In this document: in pieces, positions 49,781 through 53,896 of the stretch
Layout of the letters: each line of letters opens with the position of its first letter
Position numbering within the stretch: the stretch's first letter is position 1
Assembly: GCA_937864365.1 (NCBI GenBank)
Contig: CALMJT010000120.1
Location: forward strand, 1 to 53,896
Length of the DNA: 53,896 nucleotides
Source: an uncultured Alteromonadales bacterium
GTDB taxonomy: Bacteria > Pseudomonadota > Gammaproteobacteria > Pseudomonadales > Cellvibrionaceae
Direction of reading: 5' to 3'
Position numbers and translations under genes: made by a program
Notes under the pieces: generated by a model
What the model saw: the letters and a program-made list of their open reading frames with translations, nothing else
What the model was told of the DNA's origin: nothing
The model's database searches: none

Positions 49781-50395
49781 GTGACCATTGAATACATAGA
49801 GTCGTGTAAATTACCAACCCCCTGGGGCATATTCGATATGCACGGCTTTTTAGAAAAAGAAACACAAAAAGAACACGTGGTCTTAACCATGGGTGACATC
49901 AAAAATGGCGAACCCGTATTGGCAAGAATACATTCCGAATGCTTAACCGGAGACGGCCTATTCAGCCTACGTTGCGACTGTGGCGCACAACTGCAAGCTG
50001 CGTTGCACAAAATCGCGCAAAAAGGCCGTGGCGCGGTATTTTATTTACGACAAGAAGGTCGCGGTATTGGCTTGTTAAACAAGATTAGAGCCTACCATTT
50101 GCAAGACGCTGGCGCCGACACCGTAGAAGCCAACGAAGCCCTGGGCTTTGGTGCAGACATGCGCCGCTACGACATTTTAAAACCCATGCTTGAGCACTTT
50201 GGCATTAAAGAATTACGCTTAATGACCAACAATCCGCGCAAAATTCATGCATTAAAAGAAATTGGTATCAACGTAACCGAACGACTACCCCACGAGACTG
50301 GCCGCAACCCACACAACCAAAAATATTTAGAGACCAAAAAAGGCAAACTTGGCCACATGTTTGACCAAGCCAATAGCGAAGAAAGCTCTGATTAA
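49781..50395 (+). CDS. ribA: GTP cyclohydrolase II
   Basis: This 204-residue enzyme opens GTP at the start of riboflavin synthesis. The zinc cysteines are present ([17 protein letters not shown]). So are the catalytic [22 protein letters not shown] and the arginine region [12 protein letters not shown]. The start codon is GTG with GAGGA upstream. It supplies the activity the ribBA fusion lacks. Confidence 0.96.
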   Translation: MTIEYIESCKLPTPWGIFDMHGFLEKETQKEHVVLTMGDIKNGEPVLARIHSECLTGDGLFSLRCDCGAQLQAALHKIAQKGRGAVFYLRQEGRGIGLLNKIRAYHLQDAGADTVEANEALGFGADMRRYDILKPMLEHFGIKELRLMTNNPRKIHALKEIGINVTERLPHETGRNPHNQKYLETKKGKLGHMFDQANSEESSD

Positions 50396-50402
50396 TCCAA
50401 AC

Positions 50403-50445
50403 AAATACCTGAAATCTGGGTTTTATGTGTAGATTTCAGGTATTT
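50403..50445 (+). terminator. strong hairpin after ribA
   Basis: A 15-bp perfect stem (50403-50417 with 50431-50445), 13-nt loop, starting 8 bases after the ribA stop. It is AT-rich, with a weak T-run afterwards. Confidence 0.7.
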
Positions 50446-50742
50446 ATCGAGAAAAATTAATAGTAATTAGAGTAGACACACGGAACGTTATACAGTCATT
50501 TTAATTTTTTGTTAAATTCGTTTTTGATAGCTTTTTAATAATTTTAAACTAACTCTCTGATCTATAAATTCTTCATTCTGTAAGCGATTACCGTTTGTCC
50601 TTCACGGGCTATCGTTTAATTTCCACCCCGCATAAACCGACCAATTAACGTTAAACGTTTACACCATCACTCGATAATTTCTTCGGCTTTTTTAACTTCC
50701 TCCTTAGATATCCACGAGAAAAATAATCCATTTTTGAATTAA

Positions 50743-51045
50743 CTTATCGCCTTTGTACAACAGCAACCAGCGCTCGACTACCTCATCCAGGCTCTAGCTT
50801 TCGGCACGGGTTACATCAACACTTGCCCAATCAAAGAAGAAACCAGCGTTAACGTTGATGACATCACCAAGCGCCGAATCGACTTTGGTTTCTAGGCACT
50901 ACGCTCGGCGGAGTCACTGTTAGTAGACCACCGGACAAAACCCTACAGCCACGAACAAGCCGCTTATCTCACCAAACTTCTACGCGACAACAAATACTGG
51001 CGTCAATCAGGCGTGTGGATAACGTACAAGGGGATAAAAACTTGA
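50743..51045 (+). pseudogene. C-terminal gene remnant with in-frame stop
   Basis: Frame 50743-51045 reads like real protein for about 100 codons (LIQALAFGTGYINTCPI, EETSVNVDDITKRRIDFGF, then LRSAESLLVDHRTKPYSHEQ, LLRDNKYWRQSGVWITYKG). A TAG at 50893-50895 interrupts it and it ends in TGA at 51043. There is a stop just upstream and no start codon context. The conserved, charged, C-terminus-like character suggests a truncated, decayed gene. I do not recognise the family. Confidence 0.6.
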
Positions 51046-51160
51046 TTTGTTCATGCTTGCCGATTGCGGCTTACGAGGATTAAAAGTTAGCTTTATGTTG
51101 AATAAAAACTACAAATAACACTTGAAATTGCAGTTAAATCCCTAAACTCTTGTCATATCC

Positions 51161-51194
51161 AAAGGCGTTCTACCGATTAAGGAAGAACGCCTTT
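51161..51194 (+). terminator. rho-independent terminator before the YobI-like gene
   Basis: An 11-bp perfect stem (51161-51171 with 51184-51194), 12-nt loop, ending in a T-run. It probably ended the gene whose remnant lies upstream. Confidence 0.8.
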
Positions 51195-51242
51195 TTACCA
51201 GATTTATAAACACTGTAATTAGATAAAGTATTCAGGGATGAT

Positions 51243-53896
51243 ATGAATTCAGATTGGATCAAGGCACGAGTAGACTTCCTCAAATTAACTATAGCAAGCA
51301 TCTGTTGGAACATTATTCAGACAGTAGGAGTAAAAACTCCAGATATAACAGCCGATTTTCCTGACTTAACAGCAACTGACTCTGCCGAATACTCTGAAAT
51401 CTACATAGACCGACTTACAGACTTACTCAATAATCGAGGCGATAAAGTACGGGAAATAGCGTTAACTGCACCCTATTCAGGGGGGAAGAGTTCAGTCATA
51501 AATACCTTTATGCGGACACGGCCTTATTTTAAATATGCATGTATTTCTTTAGGTACATTCCACGAAAATAAAGACAAAGACCAAGTTAACAATGAACAAA
51601 ATGAAGACGATAGCAAGCTATCCGACATCAATAAGATAGAAAAAAGCATTGTGCAACAACTGCTCTATGTAACAGACAGCAGAAAAACACCCAACTCGCG
51701 CTTCAGAAGAATTTACCCAATCCCACTGTCAAATTTTCAATCCTATTCAGTGGCAGCTACAGTCACGTTTTGGTTTTTATGTGTGCTTTTAGTCTACATA
51801 TTCCAAACTGATACCATACTGCAACAAATTAAAGATTTATACGCAAACATCAGTTTAAACAATCCAAATTTGTGGCTATGGTCTTACTTAGTTGCATTTC
51901 CCTTAGTAGTCATTCGTGACGCCTATAAAGCAGTACACAGCTTTAATATCACTAGAATCAATCCCTTTAAGGGCGAAATCGCCCTCGATCAGAAAGATAA
52001 GGATTCTATATTTAACATTTACTTAGAAGAAATCATTTATTTCTTCAGCAATTCGAAAACAGATGTAGTAATTTTTGAAGATTTAGACAGATTTGAAAAA
52101 CCAGAAATATTCATCAAATTAAAAGAACTGAATAAACTCATTAATGATAGCTCTGATGTCAAACAGAACGTTCGCTTTATATACGCATTAAAAGATGACG
52201 TTTTTAAAGGAAACGATAGAACAAAATTTTTCGATGCAATCATTCCAATTATACCCATCAACAGCAGCAATAACTCATACCCTCAAATAATAAAACTCAT
52301 CGATGATTACCAACTTACTGGCGAAATAAAAGACGGTTTCTTAAGAGATATATCTTTGTTTTTACACGATATGCGCTTAATTAAAAATATTATTTCTGAG
52401 TATGGCGTATACAAAAGCACCCTCAACGGCAACGAAGAAAACTTTGACCATTCAAAACTATTTGCATTTATTATTTACAAAAATGTGTATCCCGATGATT
52501 TTGCGAAACTTTCTTCTGGCGAGTCAAAAATAGACAAAGTTATAGCCCTAAAAAATAAAGTTATAACCAAACAAATCGAAAGCATTACAAACGAAATCAA
52601 AGAAAAAGAATTAGAAATTTCGAAAATTGAAAACAACCTAAACGATTCTATAGAAGCACTGTACTGCTCCTTCGTTCGCCCCATATTATCTCACCTAGGT
52701 CACAACCCTCATGACCAGTACGAAAAAATAAGTTATGTGAACAACATTCATATATTTGATATGTTACTACCGAAAAATTTTGAGAAACTATTAAATGATA
52801 CTCAAAAGCTATCTATCTCACGAACGAACCGACAACCTGAAAATAGAAGCTTTTCCGAAGTCTTATCACAAGCGGTTCCTGAGTATGAAGAAAAAATATC
52901 GCTAATCAGAAAAAAATCTGAAGGTTCCATTGAACATTTACACGAGGAAATTAATTCCTTAAATTACGAAATACAAAAATTAGAATTGAGCTCCATTCAG
53001 CAACTTTCCAACAGAGAGGATTCAGGCAATCTACTTTTCCCGATAAATAATATGAACTTGTTAATACATATGATCAAGCAAGGGTATATTGATGAACATT
53101 ATCAGCTATATATAACCCACTTTATCGAAGGGACTCTCAAGAAAAGTGAAATGGACTTTATAATGTCGGTAAAGACAAACACAAAAACCGACAGAACTAT
53201 AGCTTTAAATAACATAGAAGAAATACTCAAATATCTTCCAGAAAGCGAATTCAGTAAACAAGCTATTCTAAACTATTCATTAATCAATCATCTAATTGAA
53301 AATAACAGCAAATTATTGTTACAAACAATATCAAATAATGCCATCATTAATTCAACAGATAAATTTGATTTCATATTAGAATCGCTCTCTCACATCAGAA
53401 ATCTAAATTATTGGTGGGAGACAATACTAAACTCACATACAAACTTATTTATTGACCTCGTAAACTCAAACTCAACAGCAGACAAGATTAAACTGCGGAT
53501 CCTATCAGCAGCATTATCCATCGAAGCAATTAGAGAATCTTATCCTGACTTAATCTGTGATCATAAAGAGGTTATAAAATATATTTCTGAAAACGATTCA
53601 ATATCAGAATTTTATCCAACAAATGATATCCAACGAGATACTTTCTTAGATACAGTTAATACTTTTGGTATAACATTTAAATCTCTAGCTAATAGCAAGG
53701 ACAATATCGAATTTTTGAAGGGATTATTAAGTTATCAACGTTTTAATATTAATAAAGAAAACCTTTTTATTGTATTAAACGCAATTGGCCACAAACCGCA
53801 AAGTGATATAATTGACTACTCACACATAACCCACATCAAAGACAAAGATCTCCAATCTTTAATTAAAAATAAAATGGATAATTTCGCTTTACTAAT
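51243..53896 (+). CDS. YobI/KAP-like membrane-inserted P-loop NTPase, 3'-truncated
   Basis: This frame is open from ATG 51243 to the window edge (884 codons, no stop seen); AGGGA precedes the start by 4 bases. The Walker A motif APYSGGKSS is at residues 76-84 and Walker B VVIFEDLDRF at 275-284. Two hydrophobic helices (about 170-188 and 211-224) lie between them, the layout of KAP and YobI-type NTPases. FEDLDRF followed by KLKELNKLIN and RFIYALKDDVF fits the YobI-like domain, as I recall it. The rest is helical, with two Lys/Glu-rich coiled-coil stretches and repeat-like helices. It is strikingly A/T-rich with codon use unlike the neighbouring rib genes, suggesting horizontal transfer. Function is unproven; related NTPases occur in conflict loci. 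Confidence 0.75.
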   Translation, partial: MNSDWIKARVDFLKLTIASICWNIIQTVGVKTPDITADFPDLTATDSAEYSEIYIDRLTDLLNNRGDKVREIALTAPYSGGKSSVINTFMRTRPYFKYACISLGTFHENKDKDQVNNEQNEDDSKLSDINKIEKSIVQQLLYVTDSRKTPNSRFRRIYPIPLSNFQSYSVAATVTFWFLCVLLVYIFQTDTILQQIKDLYANISLNNPNLWLWSYLVAFPLVVIRDAYKAVHSFNITRINPFKGEIALDQKDKDSIFNIYLEEIIYFFSNSKTDVVIFEDLDRFEKPEIFIKLKELNKLINDSSDVKQNVRFIYALKDDVFKGNDRTKFFDAIIPIIPINSSNNSYPQIIKLIDDYQLTGEIKDGFLRDISLFLHDMRLIKNIISEYGVYKSTLNGNEENFDHSKLFAFIIYKNVYPDDFAKLSSGESKIDKVIALKNKVITKQIESITNEIKEKELEISKIENNLNDSIEALYCSFVRPILSHLGHNPHDQYEKISYVNNIHIFDMLLPKNFEKLLNDTQKLSISRTNRQPENRSFSEVLSQAVPEYEEKISLIRKKSEGSIEHLHEEINSLNYEIQKLELSSIQQLSNREDSGNLLFPINNMNLLIHMIKQGYIDEHYQLYITHFIEGTLKKSEMDFIMSVKTNTKTDRTIALNNIEEILKYLPESEFSKQAILNYSLINHLIENNSKLLLQTISNNAIINSTDKFDFILESLSHIRNLNYWWETILNSHTNLFIDLVNSNSTADKIKLRILSAALSIEAIRESYPDLICDHKEVIKYISENDSISEFYPTNDIQRDTFLDTVNTFGITFKSLANSKDNIEFLKGLLSYQRFNINKENLFIVLNAIGHKPQSDIIDYSHITHIKDKDLQSLIKNKMDNFALL

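Larger units (their letters stand above)
50396..51242. other. junction region between ribA and the YobI-like gene
   Basis: 850 bp with no intact gene. It holds the ribA hairpin, an AT-rich stretch, a decayed coding remnant (50743-51045) and a terminator (51161-51194). The mixture of remnant and AT-rich DNA suggests an insertion or deletion boundary between core and accessory DNA. Confidence 0.6.

Noticed and set aside
50650-50735. Short minus-strand frame ending SKEEVKKAEEIIE
   Set aside because: It looks coding but is under 25 codons with a stop just upstream; too short to call a gene or name a remnant.
50893-50895. Read-through or recoding of the TAG in the remnant
   Set aside because: No start codon context, an upstream stop at 50740-50742 and no sign of a recoding element; gene decay is simpler.

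Overview
The window reads as chromosomal DNA of a marine-type gammaproteobacterium close to Pseudomonas and Cellvibrio (Cellvibrionales or Pseudomonadales in the broad sense). I infer this from gene order and protein likeness, not from any search. Several blocks follow the Pseudomonas order: lptD-surA-pdxA-rsmA-apaG-apaH with divergent amgK-murU; rpe-gph-trpE-trpG-trpD-trpC; nrdR-ribD-ribE-ribBA-ribH-nusB-thiL-pgpA; mrcB followed by a TPR lipoprotein resembling LpoP; and hemL next to a thiD-like gene. There is no rRNA, tRNA, insertion sequence or CRISPR array.

Layout. 1-830: end of an EamA transporter. 918-3290: two signalling proteins (REC-histidine kinase on minus, HTH-REC on plus) separated by an unannotated minus-strand RNA or attenuated leader with its own promoter and terminator. 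3371-8117: the stress operon prkA(yeaG)-yeaH-spoVR on minus. 8619-9641: galE. 9758-17138: outer-membrane biogenesis, rRNA methylation and Ap4A block on minus. 17396-19191: amgK-murU, cell-wall recycling. 19200-20444: a DUF3530 protein carrying odd Met/Asp/Lys-rich inserts. 20506-26282: rpe, gph and the trp genes, with a candidate trpL leader peptide and attenuator before trpE. 26283-27291: a 1 kb gene-free AT-rich stretch with DnaA-box-like and parS-like motifs. 27292-29916: hemB, ppnP and a solitary ParA flanked by tandem 16-bp repeats and an interleaved inverted repeat. 30471-38413: cold-shock gene, PfkB kinase, mrcB and its probable lipoprotein activator, DUF1631 and a PilZ-like protein. 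38500-42503: hemL, a thiD-like gene with an altered active site, a 1.4 kb gene-free gap with 18-bp tandem repeats, and hemJ. 42684-50395: nrdR, the riboflavin genes, nusB, thiL, pgpA, a retropepsin-like protease and a true ribA. 50396-53896: an accessory junction with a broken gene remnant, then the first 884 codons of a membrane-inserted YobI/KAP-like P-loop NTPase that runs off the window.

How the genes work together. Most of the window is housekeeping metabolism: riboflavin (ribD, ribE, ribBA, ribH, ribA), tryptophan (trpEGDC), heme (hemB, hemL, hemJ), and envelope and peptidoglycan (lptD, surA, amgK, murU, mrcB, lpoP-like). The least explained signals are the RNA at 2318-2513, the trp leader, the repeats around the solitary ParA, the motif cluster upstream of hemB, and the YobI-like NTPase at the right end, which is the best candidate for a conflict or defence gene.
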